A program made the translations under genes and the position numbers. Below the pieces are notes generated by a model. The model was not told the origin of the DNA. It did no database searches and saw only the letters and a list, made by a program, of their open reading frames with translations. DNA of 64,000 nucleotides from Flagellimonas hymeniacidonis. GTDB taxonomy: Bacteria > Bacteroidota > Bacteroidia > Flavobacteriales > Flavobacteriaceae. Shown here piece by piece: positions 26,035 to 34,400 of this stretch (position 1 is its first letter; the number at the start of each line of letters is the position of its first letter). Location of the stretch: NCBI RefSeq assembly GCF_008040165.1, contig NZ_VRUR01000002.1, positions 124,001 to 188,000 on the forward strand, given 5' to 3'.

Positions 26035-26565
26035 CTATTCCCACCCCAGCATCAGATACTTTATTTTGGCGTTGTCTGGTATTTGCACCGCTTCAATATT
26101 GGTGTTGTTGTATCTTAGGTTAGATGGAAGTTCGGTTTTATCAATGGTGAAGTACAGATTACTTTCCTTGGGGAATATGACAATGCTATTAATGGTGGTT
26201 ACAACCTTTTTGATGGGATATTTTTTTTGGATCTCACCAAAGGTGCTGGCTAGGCTAATTCCTTTGTCGGTTTTGTATCGCGAATCGAATACCCTAACAT
26301 TCTCAACGGTAGCTGTACTATCGGTTTTAGGGGTAAGTGTTAAAAGATGCTTCCCACCTTTTTCATGAATTTTAATTTTTTTTCCTTTGGTAGTGTCCAT
26401 CACCACTGAATCTTGAGCAAAAACAATCTCTAAGTCATCAACTTCAGTTGATTTTGACAGATGTCCAACGGCATTTTCGGTAATTAAAAACGAAATGTCT
26501 TTTTCAGCACATTGCGTCAATACTAGAAATAGGCCTAGTGCTATGACTTTGTATATTTTCTTCAT
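26035..26565 (-). CDS. Hypothetical lipoprotein
   Basis: A 176-residue lipoprotein (lipobox LTQC, lipid Cys 19) that I do not recognise. The mature part is beta-rich, with alternating strands such as HLLTLTPKTDSTATVENVRV and SIVIFPKESNLYFTI, and a central GISLASTFGEIQKKYP segment typical of small periplasmic folds. It lies 5 nt downstream of the HerA-like ATPase gene on the same strand, so it is probably the second gene of that transcript. Confidence 0.75.
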   Translation of the reverse strand: MKKIYKVIALGLFLVLTQCAEKDISFLITENAVGHLSKSTEVDDLEIVFAQDSVVMDTTKGKKIKIHEKGGKHLLTLTPKTDSTATVENVRVFDSRYKTDKGISLASTFGEIQKKYPIKKVVTTINSIVIFPKESNLYFTIDKTELPSNLRYNNTNIEAVQIPDNAKIKYLMLGWE

Positions 26566-26570
26566 ATTGA

Positions 26571-28082
26571 TTATCGGATGACTTTTTTAAGTACTCCAAG
26601 CACTCCACGAATAAAGGTAGCGCTTGTTAATACCTTAACAACGGGATTCATTCGCGTGCTTCTTCGGGTAGATGTGGTTCTTTTGGATGTTGTTTTTCGT
26701 TCCTTTTCTTTTTCAGCTTCTTTTTCTGCTTTTTCAATTTTTTCGTTCAAGATTTCATAGGCGCTTTCCCTGTCTATATCTTGATTGTATTTTTTTATAA
26801 GTTTTGATTTTCCTAGTGCTTCTTTCAGTTCGGTATCCGTCAGTACATCCATACGACTCATAGGAGCTCTTAGCATGGTGGCTGCAAGCGGTGTAGGTCT
26901 TCCCTTTTCATCTAAAGCAGAAATAAGCGCTTCCCCAATTCCCAAGGATGTCAATACCTCTTTGGTATCATAGAATGGTGAATCTGGATAGTTTTCCGCA
27001 GTAAGTTTAATGGCTTTTCTGTCTTTGGCAGTAAAGGCACGCAGTGCATGCTGTACTTTAAGTCCTAATTGTGCTAGTACATCATCTGGAACATCAGTAG
27101 GGTTTTGCGTTACAAAATATAGCCCAATACCTTTAGAGCGAATAAGTTTTACAATACTCTCTATTTGATCTAGTAGGGCCTTGGAAGCTTCTTTGAAAAT
27201 GAGGTGCGCCTCATCAATAAAAAGAATCAATTCTGGACTGTCACTATCACCTTGTTCAGGAAATGTGGCATAGATTTCGGCCAAAAGACTGAGCATAAAG
27301 GTGGAAAAGAGCTTGGGCCTATCCTGGATATCGGTTAGTCTAATAATATTGATATACCCTCTTCCGTTTTCATCAATACGGACCAAGTCTTCTACTTCAA
27401 AAGATTTTTCACCAAAGAACAAATCAGCTCCTTGTTGTTCCAATTCTATGATCTTCCTTAAAATAGTACCGGTAGAGCTCGTGGAAATACGCCCATATGC
27501 AGACTGAAATTCTTTTTTTCCTTCGCCTGTTGCATATTGCAATACCTTTTTAAAATCCTTTAAATCGAGCAGAGGTAATTTGTTGTCATCGCAATACTTG
27601 AAAACCACCGCTACAATACCTTCTTGGGTAACCGTTAAATCCAGAATTCTAGAGAGCAATACCGGGCCAAACTCCGATACGGTGGCCCTAAGGCGAACTC
27701 CATTCTGTTCGGAGAGTGACATGATTTCAACAGGGAATCCATTGGCTTCAAAAGGAAGTCCAATTTTTTCATGACGTTCATCTATTTTAGGGTGTCCAGG
27801 GCTGGGTTGTGCTATACCACTGAGGTCACCTTTAAGGTCCATGAGTAAAACCGGAATCCCTTTATTGGATAAGTTCTCAGCTATAACTTGTAAGGTTTTT
27901 GTTTTTCCCGTTCCCGTAGCACCTGCGATTAATCCATGTCTGTTTAGGGTTTTCAATGGAATTTTAACATAGGCGTTGGTCACCGTTTCTCCATTGAACA
28001 TTCCTGTTCCCATGATAATATAATCACCTTTGGTGGTATATCCTTTTTCAATATGTTGAAAGAATTCTTCTTTGGTACTCAT
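26571..28082 (-). CDS. HerA-like ATPase (DUF853 family)
   Basis: A 503-residue P-loop ATPase of the DUF853/HerA-FtsK group, starting at the ATG at 28080-28082 (MSTKEEFFQH...). Walker A is GATGTGKTKT (about 54-63), Walker B is ELILFIDEAHL, and a VTQNPTDVPDDVLAQLGLK segment carries sensor and arginine-finger-like residues. The C-terminus has a Lys/Glu-rich coiled-coil-like stretch followed by an Arg/Thr-rich tail. Such proteins are predicted DNA-pumping or membrane-linked ATPases, but few have known roles. No NurA nuclease partner lies beside it, unlike archaeal HerA. Confidence 0.88.
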   Translation of the reverse strand: MSTKEEFFQHIEKGYTTKGDYIIMGTGMFNGETVTNAYVKIPLKTLNRHGLIAGATGTGKTKTLQVIAENLSNKGIPVLLMDLKGDLSGIAQPSPGHPKIDERHEKIGLPFEANGFPVEIMSLSEQNGVRLRATVSEFGPVLLSRILDLTVTQEGIVAVVFKYCDDNKLPLLDLKDFKKVLQYATGEGKKEFQSAYGRISTSSTGTILRKIIELEQQGADLFFGEKSFEVEDLVRIDENGRGYINIIRLTDIQDRPKLFSTFMLSLLAEIYATFPEQGDSDSPELILFIDEAHLIFKEASKALLDQIESIVKLIRSKGIGLYFVTQNPTDVPDDVLAQLGLKVQHALRAFTAKDRKAIKLTAENYPDSPFYDTKEVLTSLGIGEALISALDEKGRPTPLAATMLRAPMSRMDVLTDTELKEALGKSKLIKKYNQDIDRESAYEILNEKIEKAEKEAEKEKERKTTSKRTTSTRRSTRMNPVVKVLTSATFIRGVLGVLKKVIR

Positions 28083-28138
28083 GGAGTTCAATTTCCGATA
28101 AAAATAGGGTAATTTTAAGCAAATTTAAAAATCAGAGT

Positions 28139-28591
28139 ATGAAACGAGTTCAAGGTCTTTTTCTTTCCATTTTGATGGTTGGAGTAATATCCAGCACGTA
28201 TTCTCAAGAAAATACAGAAATCATTTTCCACAAGCCAGCAAATCCTGAGCGGGCAAAAGCCCCCTTTAGTGAAGCTGTTCAGGCTGGAAACCTTTTCTTT
28301 TTAGCAGGACAGATAGGCATGGACCGTTCTATTGGGGAATTGGCTACTGGAGGGATTCAAGGCGAAACAGAACAAACTATCAAGAACATTCAAGGAGTGT
28401 TACAACATCATGGATTGTCATTGGACAATGTAGTAAAGTGCACTGTGATTCTTAGCGATATTAAAGACTTTAAAGCTTTTAATGAAGTATATATCCAGTA
28501 TTTCACCAATAAACCGGCCAGAACAACTTTTGCGGCCAAAGATCTTGCTGCGGGAGCCAAAATTGAGATTGAAGTAATGGCAATTAGATAG
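28139..28591 (+). CDS. Exported RidA-like (YjgF/YER057c/UK114) protein
   Basis: A 150-residue protein with a signal peptide (MKRVQGLFLSILMVG... ending TYSQ) before a complete Rid domain. The domain has PFSEAVQAGNLFFLAGQIG, TIKNIQGVLQHHG, and the hallmark PARTTF with the substrate-binding Arg, then KIEIEVMA with the conserved Glu. Cytosolic RidA deaminates reactive enamine/imine intermediates; the signal peptide here sends the domain to the periplasm. It is divergent from the HerA-like gene, 56 nt away, and upstream of queE. Confidence 0.9.
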   Translation: MKRVQGLFLSILMVGVISSTYSQENTEIIFHKPANPERAKAPFSEAVQAGNLFFLAGQIGMDRSIGELATGGIQGETEQTIKNIQGVLQHHGLSLDNVVKCTVILSDIKDFKAFNEVYIQYFTNKPARTTFAAKDLAAGAKIEIEVMAIR

Positions 28592-28624
28592 GTTTTAAGT
28601 CTAGGTCTAAGATGAACTAAGTCC

Positions 28625-28632
28625 TATCTTTG
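28625..28632 (+). promoter_or_regulatory. Promoter -7 box of queE (TATCTTTG)
   Basis: An exact TAnnTTTG match ending 4 nt before the first ATG of queE. If it is used, the mRNA would begin at or near the start codon (leaderless), or translation starts at a later in-frame ATG. Confidence 0.55.
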
Positions 28633-28636
28633 CAAA

Positions 28637-29269
28637 ATGGTAACAACGCAGGTAATGGATTTGGTGAACAAGGGCACGATGCTTCCATTAATGGAAGAGT
28701 TTTACACCATCCAGGGAGAAGGCTATCATAAAGGCACGGCAGCATATTTTATTCGTGTGGGTGGTTGCGATGTTGGTTGTCATTGGTGCGATGTAAAGGA
28801 AAGCTGGGATGCTGAAATCCATCCGCCAACTGCTATTGAAAGTATTATTGACAATGCTTCTTCTTATTCTGATACCATAGTAGTTACTGGTGGAGAACCT
28901 TTAACATGGGATATGGGCCCCTTGACTTCTGGATTGAAGACCAAAAACCTCCAAATTCATATTGAAACCTCTGGAGCGTATCCGTTAACTGGAGTTTGGG
29001 ATTGGATTTGCCTATCTCCCAAGAAAAATAAACTTCCTGTTCCAGAAATATACGATAGCGCAAACGAACTTAAAATCATTGTTTATAACAAACATGATTT
29101 GGTTTTTGCTGAAGAACAGGCAGCCAAAGTGGGTAAAGATTGTATTCTGTATTTGCAACCAGAATGGAGCGTTCGAGAAAAGATGGTTCCAATAATTGTA
29201 GACTATGTTATGCAAAACCCACAATGGAAAGTCTCCTTACAGACCCATAAATATTTGAATATTCCTTAG
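28637..29269 (+). CDS. queE: 7-carboxy-7-deazaguanine synthase
   Basis: A radical-SAM enzyme of queuosine synthesis that converts 6-carboxytetrahydropterin to 7-carboxy-7-deazaguanine. The SAM cluster motif is CDVGCHWC (Cys 44, 48, 51), the CxxxCxxC spacing, preceded by EFYTIQGEGYHKG; VVTGGEPLTW is the glycine-rich SAM segment. At 210 residues it has normal length. A promoter box 4 nt before the first ATG makes the start uncertain: ATGs at 28658 (MDLVNKG) or 28679 (MLPLMEEF) are alternatives, the latter being where homology is strongest. No other que genes lie in the window. Confidence 0.93.
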   Translation: MVTTQVMDLVNKGTMLPLMEEFYTIQGEGYHKGTAAYFIRVGGCDVGCHWCDVKESWDAEIHPPTAIESIIDNASSYSDTIVVTGGEPLTWDMGPLTSGLKTKNLQIHIETSGAYPLTGVWDWICLSPKKNKLPVPEIYDSANELKIIVYNKHDLVFAEEQAAKVGKDCILYLQPEWSVREKMVPIIVDYVMQNPQWKVSLQTHKYLNIP

Positions 29270-29280
29270 GTTTTATTGAC

Positions 29281-30078
29281 TTATCGGCCTCCGTTGCTTT
29301 GTAAGTCTAAAATGCATTCTGCGTCGAGTACCGGAACTGCAGCAGACCCTTTGGAAGCATTACTTTCCATCATTTTCATCATTGGCACACCAAATTGAAG
29401 TTCAGCACGCATCAGGCAACCTGTTACATTACAATGGTTTTCAGCATCGGGATCTTCATGGTCATTTACCGGGTCCGTGCCCAAATTAACCAAACCGAAC
29501 AGATGCCCAAACTCATGGTTTAATGTTGCGGTTTCAACATCGGTAACAGTAATTGTATTGCTTCTGCTAGCTAAATCCCGTATAGTAGATTCATAAATAA
29601 TCATGGAAGTATTTCTGTAGACAGCGCCCAAAGTTACTAGGCCTTCATCCAGGTCATCCCCATCAGATGGCGAGTCGGCAAAATAAATATAGATTGCCAA
29701 GGTTCTTCCATCATTGTAGGAATCACGATTATCACTTTCCAAATCCGCAATTTCTTCTAGTGTCAGTGACTCTTCATTTGGAGAAGAAAGATTGTTGAAG
29801 ATAAACTCAATATCTGTTTTAAAAGTTCTTTCCCTAAGATAATCTTCAAAATTTGCCACTGTTTGTCCAGTAGGTTGAAATCCGTCGACATAATCAATTT
29901 CAATCAACAACTTATCAAAGTTGGCATTGGATAAAATGTCATTTGCTGAAGAACCAGTTGCCTGGAGGTTTGCAGTTTTGTCAACATTTTGAGGATTAGG
30001 AGGGTTTTCTGAGTCTTTAGAGCAACCCAAAATGATTCCTAGACAGAATAAGGAGTAAATCGCGATTTTCTTTTTCAT
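29281..30078 (-). CDS. Lipoprotein zinc metalloprotease with variant metzincin motif
   Basis: A 265-residue lipoprotein (start at 30076-30078; lipobox IILGC, lipid Cys 19). The protease signature is HEFGHLFGLVN at about 188-198, an HExxHxxG motif whose usual third metal ligand (His or Asp) is Asn 198. His 207 or His 215 could replace it, and NVTGCLM around 217-223 resembles the Met-turn. Cys 216 and Cys 221 may form a disulfide. Residues of about 50-180 form the alpha/beta N-terminal half of the catalytic domain. It is likely a surface or periplasmic endopeptidase. It follows a GTG-initiated methyltransferase gene that is read in the same direction upstream. Confidence 0.82.
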   Translation of the reverse strand: MKKKIAIYSLFCLGIILGCSKDSENPPNPQNVDKTANLQATGSSANDILSNANFDKLLIEIDYVDGFQPTGQTVANFEDYLRERTFKTDIEFIFNNLSSPNEESLTLEEIADLESDNRDSYNDGRTLAIYIYFADSPSDGDDLDEGLVTLGAVYRNTSMIIYESTIRDLASRSNTITVTDVETATLNHEFGHLFGLVNLGTDPVNDHEDPDAENHCNVTGCLMRAELQFGVPMMKMMESNASKGSAAVPVLDAECILDLQSNGGR

Positions 30079-30120
30079 GATAAATCTATATCTATTTAAA
30101 ACGTGCTTTGGCACATTCTA

Positions 30121-30828
30121 TTATTGTCTATTTGAAAGTTTTGCTAAATAGTCGTAATGTTCGCCAGATATTACAAGCTCACAATTCATGCCATTCGCTA
30201 AACAAGCGTTTTGCAAGGTATTAAAATCAACATAAAGCCAGTAAAATGGTTCACTTTTTTGCTTTTTATATTCCATAGTAAAGGTCACTTCCCCATAATA
30301 GTTTTCACTATTGGGAATCCAAAAACCGCCGTCTTCGTCTTGATCGAACATATAGATAATATCGCTTGAATCCAACAGAATTTGTCCGTTGGGATTAAGA
30401 AGAGATTTTAAGTGATTAAGGAAAGTGCCCAGGTCAAATAGTTTGCCAGCTAAACCAATACCGTTCATGAGCAAAAGAATGGTGTCAAATTTAGATTCAC
30501 TGTACGCTAGAATTTTTTTGTTTACCGTATGCTCAACACCTCTAAGATTGCAAACCTTTATGGCTCCTTTTGAAGCATCCAAGCCCGTTGTTTCAAATCC
30601 TTTTTTTTGTAGATATAGAACATGGTTTCCAGCACCACAGCCAACATCCAAGACCTTACCGGTAGCAAGTTTTAATGCTTTTTGCTCTAGAGGGGGCATT
30701 TCTTTAAAATCCCTGAACAAATAGGGAAGCGGAATACTATCCTCTTCATCGAGGGATGAATAGGTTTTAATATCCTCTGTATAATTATTGGAATGATAAT
30801 CTAATAAAGCTTGTCCAAAAATATCCAC
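30121..30828 (-). CDS. Class I SAM-dependent methyltransferase (GTG start)
   Basis: A 235-residue methyltransferase with motif I VLDVGCGAGNHVLYL (about 60-74), GLDASKGAI as the acidic post-I strand, and FDTILLLMNGIGLAG as motif IV. The start codon is GTG at 30826-30828. An upstream ATG is out of frame and no in-frame ATG exists before motif I, so GTG is the only sensible start. The protein is cytosolic and its target is unknown. It is divergent from the YkgJ-type gene and probably co-transcribed with the metalloprotease 42 nt downstream. Confidence 0.85.
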   Translation of the reverse strand: MDIFGQALLDYHSNNYTEDIKTYSSLDEEDSIPLPYLFRDFKEMPPLEQKALKLATGKVLDVGCGAGNHVLYLQKKGFETTGLDASKGAIKVCNLRGVEHTVNKKILAYSESKFDTILLLMNGIGLAGKLFDLGTFLNHLKSLLNPNGQILLDSSDIIYMFDQDEDGGFWIPNSENYYGEVTFTMEYKKQKSEPFYWLYVDFNTLQNACLANGMNCELVISGEHYDYLAKLSNRQ

Positions 30829-30899
30829 TTCACATTTTTATGGGCATGGCAAAAATGAGACTTTAATTGCAGATAAGGGTTTAAATGAATTGTGTTTTT

Positions 30900-30907
30900 T
30901 ATGTTTG
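30900..30907 (+). promoter_or_regulatory. Promoter -7 box of the Cys-cluster gene (TATGTTTG)
   Basis: An exact TAnnTTTG match ending 6 nt before the ATG at 30914. Its place excludes the in-frame ATG at 30890 as a start on this transcript. Confidence 0.55.
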
Positions 30908-30913
30908 CCATGT

Positions 30914-31408
30914 ATGAAAGAGGAACTGGAACAATTGCCAAGGAGGGCCAAGGAAAAAAAAGCTGAAAACAAGAAGTTTTTTGCAAAGCTGAGGAAACGA
31001 CCTCCCAAAAATTTGGATTACACCATGCAAGAGCTTCATACGGCGGAGTTTGAAAGAACCGATTGCCTTAGCTGTGCCAATTGCTGCAAAACAACAGGAC
31101 CTCTCTTTACAAATGCAGATGTTGAGCGAATTTCGAAGCACTTTAGACTAAAACCTTCACAGTTTATTGATCAGTATTTGAGGTTGGATGAAGAAAATGA
31201 TTATGTGCTGAAAAGTATCCCTTGCTCTTTTTTGGGTACGGATAATTATTGTTCTATTTACGAGGTGAGACCAAAAGCATGTAGAGAGTTTCCGCATACA
31301 GACCGCAAAAAATTTCATCAGATTAGTAATTTGACGCTGAAAAATGTAGCAATTTGCCCTGCAGCGTTCAATATCGTGGAGGAAATGAAAAGAAAAATAA
31401 AGCTTTAA
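30914..31408 (+). CDS. YkgJ-family cysteine-cluster protein
   Basis: A 164-residue protein of the CxxCxxCC (YkgJ) family, thought to bind zinc or an iron-sulfur cluster. It has CLSCANCCKTTGPLF, then SIPCSFLGTDNYCSIYE, then RPKACREFPH, and a late ICPAA, giving eight Cys in the family spacing. The ATG at 30914 (MKEELEQL) is chosen because a promoter box lies between it and an upstream in-frame ATG. A basic helix of about 30 residues precedes the cluster. The sterol-desaturase-like gene follows 21 nt downstream with its own box. Confidence 0.88.
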   Translation: MKEELEQLPRRAKEKKAENKKFFAKLRKRPPKNLDYTMQELHTAEFERTDCLSCANCCKTTGPLFTNADVERISKHFRLKPSQFIDQYLRLDEENDYVLKSIPCSFLGTDNYCSIYEVRPKACREFPHTDRKKFHQISNLTLKNVAICPAAFNIVEEMKRKIKL

Positions 31409-31416
31409 TGATTTCT

Positions 31417-31424
31417 TATATTTG
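31417..31424 (+). promoter_or_regulatory. Promoter -7 box (TATATTTG)
   Basis: An exact TAnnTTTG match ending 5 nt before the ATG at 31430, suggesting a very short or absent leader. Confidence 0.5.
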
Positions 31425-31429
31425 AGAAT

Positions 31430-32266
31430 ATGGAGCAACTCATCGCATACTTTGAAAATATTCCTGCACTGCATAGGAGCCTTATTCTTGTTGGTGGAAT
31501 CACTTTTTTTTGGATTTTGGAAGGCATCGTTCCCCTTTTTACCGTTTCGTACAAAAAATGGCGCCATTCTGTGCCTAACTTTTTCTTTACCGTGACTACA
31601 ATTATTGTGAATTTCCCTCTAGCTTTTCTATTGTTGAAAACATCGGATTGGTCTGTGGAAAATCAATTTGGAATACTGAATTGGTTACCGGAAATGCCTT
31701 TTTGGCTCTATGTTGTTCTTGGAGTGATGCTCTTGGATTTAATTGGAGCGTATACGGCGCATCTGGTTGAGCATAAGGTAAAACCACTGTGGATGGTACA
31801 TTTGGTGCATCATTCAGACCATAACGTAGATACCACAACGGCAAATCGTCATCATCCATTGGAGAGTTTAATTCGCTACACGTTTACGCTAATTGGTGTT
31901 TTTATTGTTGGTGCCCCAATTGGGATTATTATGCTATATCAGAGTTTGTCAGTTGTTCTTTCACAATTTAACCATGCCAATATTCGGTTGCCCAAGAAAG
32001 TGGATAATGCCATAAGCTGGCTTATCGTAAGTCCGGATATGCACAAAGTACATCATCATCATAAATTGCCCTATACAGATTCTAACTATGGCAATATTTT
32101 CTCTATTTGGGATAGACTATTCGGAACCTTCATGAAAATGGATGTTGATGCAATTGTTTACGGTGTGGATACTTTTCCAGATGAAAAAGAAAATAGTAGT
32201 ATTATAGGCTTGCTGAAACAACCTTTTCATAAATACAGAAGACCTACCACTTCAGAGCCTAAGTAA
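31430..32266 (+). CDS. Sterol desaturase / fatty-acid hydroxylase-family membrane protein
   Basis: A 278-residue membrane-bound di-iron oxygenase. The histidine motifs are HLVEH (111-115), HLVHHSDHN (124-132), HH at 141-142 and HKVHHHH near 204-210, as in the fatty-acid-hydroxylase superfamily. About four transmembrane helices flank them. Bacterial members hydroxylate or desaturate sterols, carotenoids or acyl chains; the substrate here is not evident. The alpha/beta hydrolase gene follows 23 nt downstream and may be co-transcribed. Confidence 0.9.
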   Translation: MEQLIAYFENIPALHRSLILVGGITFFWILEGIVPLFTVSYKKWRHSVPNFFFTVTTIIVNFPLAFLLLKTSDWSVENQFGILNWLPEMPFWLYVVLGVMLLDLIGAYTAHLVEHKVKPLWMVHLVHHSDHNVDTTTANRHHPLESLIRYTFTLIGVFIVGAPIGIIMLYQSLSVVLSQFNHANIRLPKKVDNAISWLIVSPDMHKVHHHHKLPYTDSNYGNIFSIWDRLFGTFMKMDVDAIVYGVDTFPDEKENSSIIGLLKQPFHKYRRPTTSEPK

Positions 32267-32289
32267 AAACGCTTTCGCAAACCTTTAAT

Positions 32290-33165
32290 ATGATGCACAA
32301 AGAGATAGATATTCCCTGTAATGATGGATTTGTGCTTAAAGGGACTATTTATTCTGCTAAACCTGATTTAAACAAAAGGAAAGTACTTATCATTAACTCG
32401 GCTACTGCGGTTAGTAAGGATTTGTATAAAAATTATGCCTTGTACATGTCAGATTATGGTTTTGATGTTCTTACCTATGACTATCGGGGTATTGCAGCTT
32501 CAAGGCCAAAAAAATTAATAGGTTTCCAAGCTTCTTTTTCAGTTTGGGGGCGAAAAGATTTTACTAGTGTATTACAATACGTAAAAGAAAACTATCCAAA
32601 TCATTCAGTCTTGATTTTAGGTCATAGCATTGGAGGAACCATTATTGGAATGTCCAAAGACTGCTCATTAATTGACAAGATAATTAACATTGGTGCCCAA
32701 ACTGCCTACTATAAGGATTGGGATACTCAAAAGCAGAAACTTTACTTTTTATGGCATGTGCTTTTTCCGCTGCTAACAAAGGTTTTTGGGTATTTTCCTG
32801 GCAAGCGACTTGGTCTTTTAGAAGATGTTCCAAAGGGAGTTATAAAACAGTGGCATGCTAGAAGAAAAATTCATAACATGACCGAACAGTTGAACAAAAG
32901 TGGTCAAAAAGTGTACTATCATGAGTTTTCTGGTAAACTCTTGACCTTGGCAATTGAGGATGACCCCATTGGAACAGAAAAAGCCTTAAAGAGAATACAT
33001 GATGTATTTAGTTCGGCTGATAAAAGAATTGAACTTGTAAAACCAAAAGATATTGGTGCTGAAAAAATCGGTCACTTTGGGTTTTTCAGCAGAAGGTTCA
33101 AAACCACGCTTTGGTATAAAACAGCATTGTACTATGATTCTGTTCAAAGTTCTGTAAAACGTTAG
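32290..33165 (+). CDS. Alpha/beta hydrolase
   Basis: A 291-residue cytosolic hydrolase (two adjacent ATGs, 32290 and 32293). It has VLIINSATAVSKDLY as the oxyanion strand, DVLTYDYRGIAAS, and the elbow LILGHSIGGT with nucleophile Ser near 113. A C-terminal KIGHFGFF carries the expected catalytic His. It resembles COG4757-like predicted hydrolases. It follows the sterol-desaturase-like gene by 23 nt and is convergent with namZ, 5 nt away. The substrate is unknown. Confidence 0.85.
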   Translation: MMHKEIDIPCNDGFVLKGTIYSAKPDLNKRKVLIINSATAVSKDLYKNYALYMSDYGFDVLTYDYRGIAASRPKKLIGFQASFSVWGRKDFTSVLQYVKENYPNHSVLILGHSIGGTIIGMSKDCSLIDKIINIGAQTAYYKDWDTQKQKLYFLWHVLFPLLTKVFGYFPGKRLGLLEDVPKGVIKQWHARRKIHNMTEQLNKSGQKVYYHEFSGKLLTLAIEDDPIGTEKALKRIHDVFSSADKRIELVKPKDIGAEKIGHFGFFSRRFKTTLWYKTALYYDSVQSSVKR

Positions 33166-33170
33166 CGATG

Positions 33171-34397
33171 CTATTCGTAGATTAAATATTTAGCTCTTAT
33201 TTTTTTAAAAGCTTCCAGGTCTTCTTGCCAAGAAGCTTTTATTTCTAATTCGGTTGACCCAGCCTCAATTTGCTTTTGTAATTCTGGAGTGCCAGCATGT
33301 TTGGTGAAAGATTTGGTAATAAAGAATTTTGATTTGTCAGGAGTGTTTTTGTAAGCATCTAGCAACCATTGTAGCGAAACAGATTCCATTCGTTCAGATT
33401 GGGATAAATCCTTTCCAAAAGACCTTTTACCTTCCTCTTTTGGGTGTTTGGAACCAAAATTGGGTTTAGGCGTGTAGATGAAATCATATTGAACACTATC
33501 CAAAAAGGAAGCGCCGTACCGTTGAAACTGAAATTCGGTGCCACGTCCTGCATTTACGTTAGTGCCTTCAAAAAGGCCAAGACTGGGGTAAAGCGTAATG
33601 GAAACATCGTTAGGGAGGTTGGGTGAGGGTCTTATAGGTAAATGATATTCAGACTCATGAGAATAATTTTGCAATGTAATTACTGTCAAATCCACTTTCT
33701 TTCCACTTTCCAACCATTGCTCTCCATTGATCATTTGTGCATATTCTCCCATAGTCATACCGTATACCAAAGGGATAGTTGTCATACCCAAAAAACTGGT
33801 ATGTTCCTTTTTCATCGTTGGGCCATCAACGTAATGCCCATTAGGATTTGGTCTATCCAAAACTAGAATAGGAATATCGTTTTCCGCACAGGCATCCATG
33901 ACCAGTTGTAAAGTAGCAATGTAGGTGTAGAACCTCACCCCAACATCTTGAATGTCAAAAACAACAAGATCCAGACCATCCAATTGTTCTTGAGACGGTT
34001 TTCGGTTTTTCCCATATAATGAAACAATAGGGAGTCCAGTTTTGGTATCCAAGCCGTCCTTAACCAATTCCCCAGCATCTGCTTTTCCCCGAAATCCGTG
34101 TTCTGGAGCAAAAACTTTGCTAACATCAACCTGCAATGAAATTAAAGAATCCACCAGATGTGCATACCCATTTTCTTTAAAGATTACACTGGTTTGATTT
34201 GCTACAATTCCTACGGACTTGTCTTTTAATAAAGGTAAATATGTCGTTGTCCTATTAGCGGCAACGCTAATTTTAAGAAGGGAATCGCTTTTGACGCTTA
34301 TTGCGGCGGTATCAGTTTTTTTTTCTTGTCCACGACATGAAGAAACCAACAAAACCAACAATAAAACTGTACTTTTGAATATAGATAAAATGGGCAT
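33171..34397 (-). CDS. namZ: NamZ-type exo-beta-N-acetylmuramidase (DUF1343) lipoprotein
   Basis: A 408-residue lipoprotein (VSSC, lipid Cys 21) of the DUF1343/NamZ family, whose characterised members remove terminal MurNAc from peptidoglycan fragments. Family motifs are FAPEHGFRG, GLPIVSLYG, LVVFDIQDVGVRFYTYI, VLDRPNPN and NAGRGTEFQFQ. It should act in the periplasm in wall recycling. Its ATG and the TTG start of the divergent FtsX-like gene are only 3 nt apart, so each promoter lies inside the other gene. Confidence 0.9.
   Translation of the reverse strand: MPILSIFKSTVLLLVLLVSSCRGQEKKTDTAAISVKSDSLLKISVAANRTTTYLPLLKDKSVGIVANQTSVIFKENGYAHLVDSLISLQVDVSKVFAPEHGFRGKADAGELVKDGLDTKTGLPIVSLYGKNRKPSQEQLDGLDLVVFDIQDVGVRFYTYIATLQLVMDACAENDIPILVLDRPNPNGHYVDGPTMKKEHTSFLGMTTIPLVYGMTMGEYAQMINGEQWLESGKKVDLTVITLQNYSHESEYHLPIRPSPNLPNDVSITLYPSLGLFEGTNVNAGRGTEFQFQRYGASFLDSVQYDFIYTPKPNFGSKHPKEEGKRSFGKDLSQSERMESVSLQWLLDAYKNTPDKSKFFITKSFTKHAGTPELQKQIEAGSTELEIKASWQEDLEAFKKIRAKYLIYE
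34370..34377 (+). promoter_or_regulatory. Promoter -7 box of the FtsX-like gene (TACTTTTG)
   Basis: An exact TAnnTTTG match inside the 5' end of the divergent namZ gene, 23 nt before the TTG start at 34401. Confidence 0.55.
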
Positions 34398-34400
34398 TCG

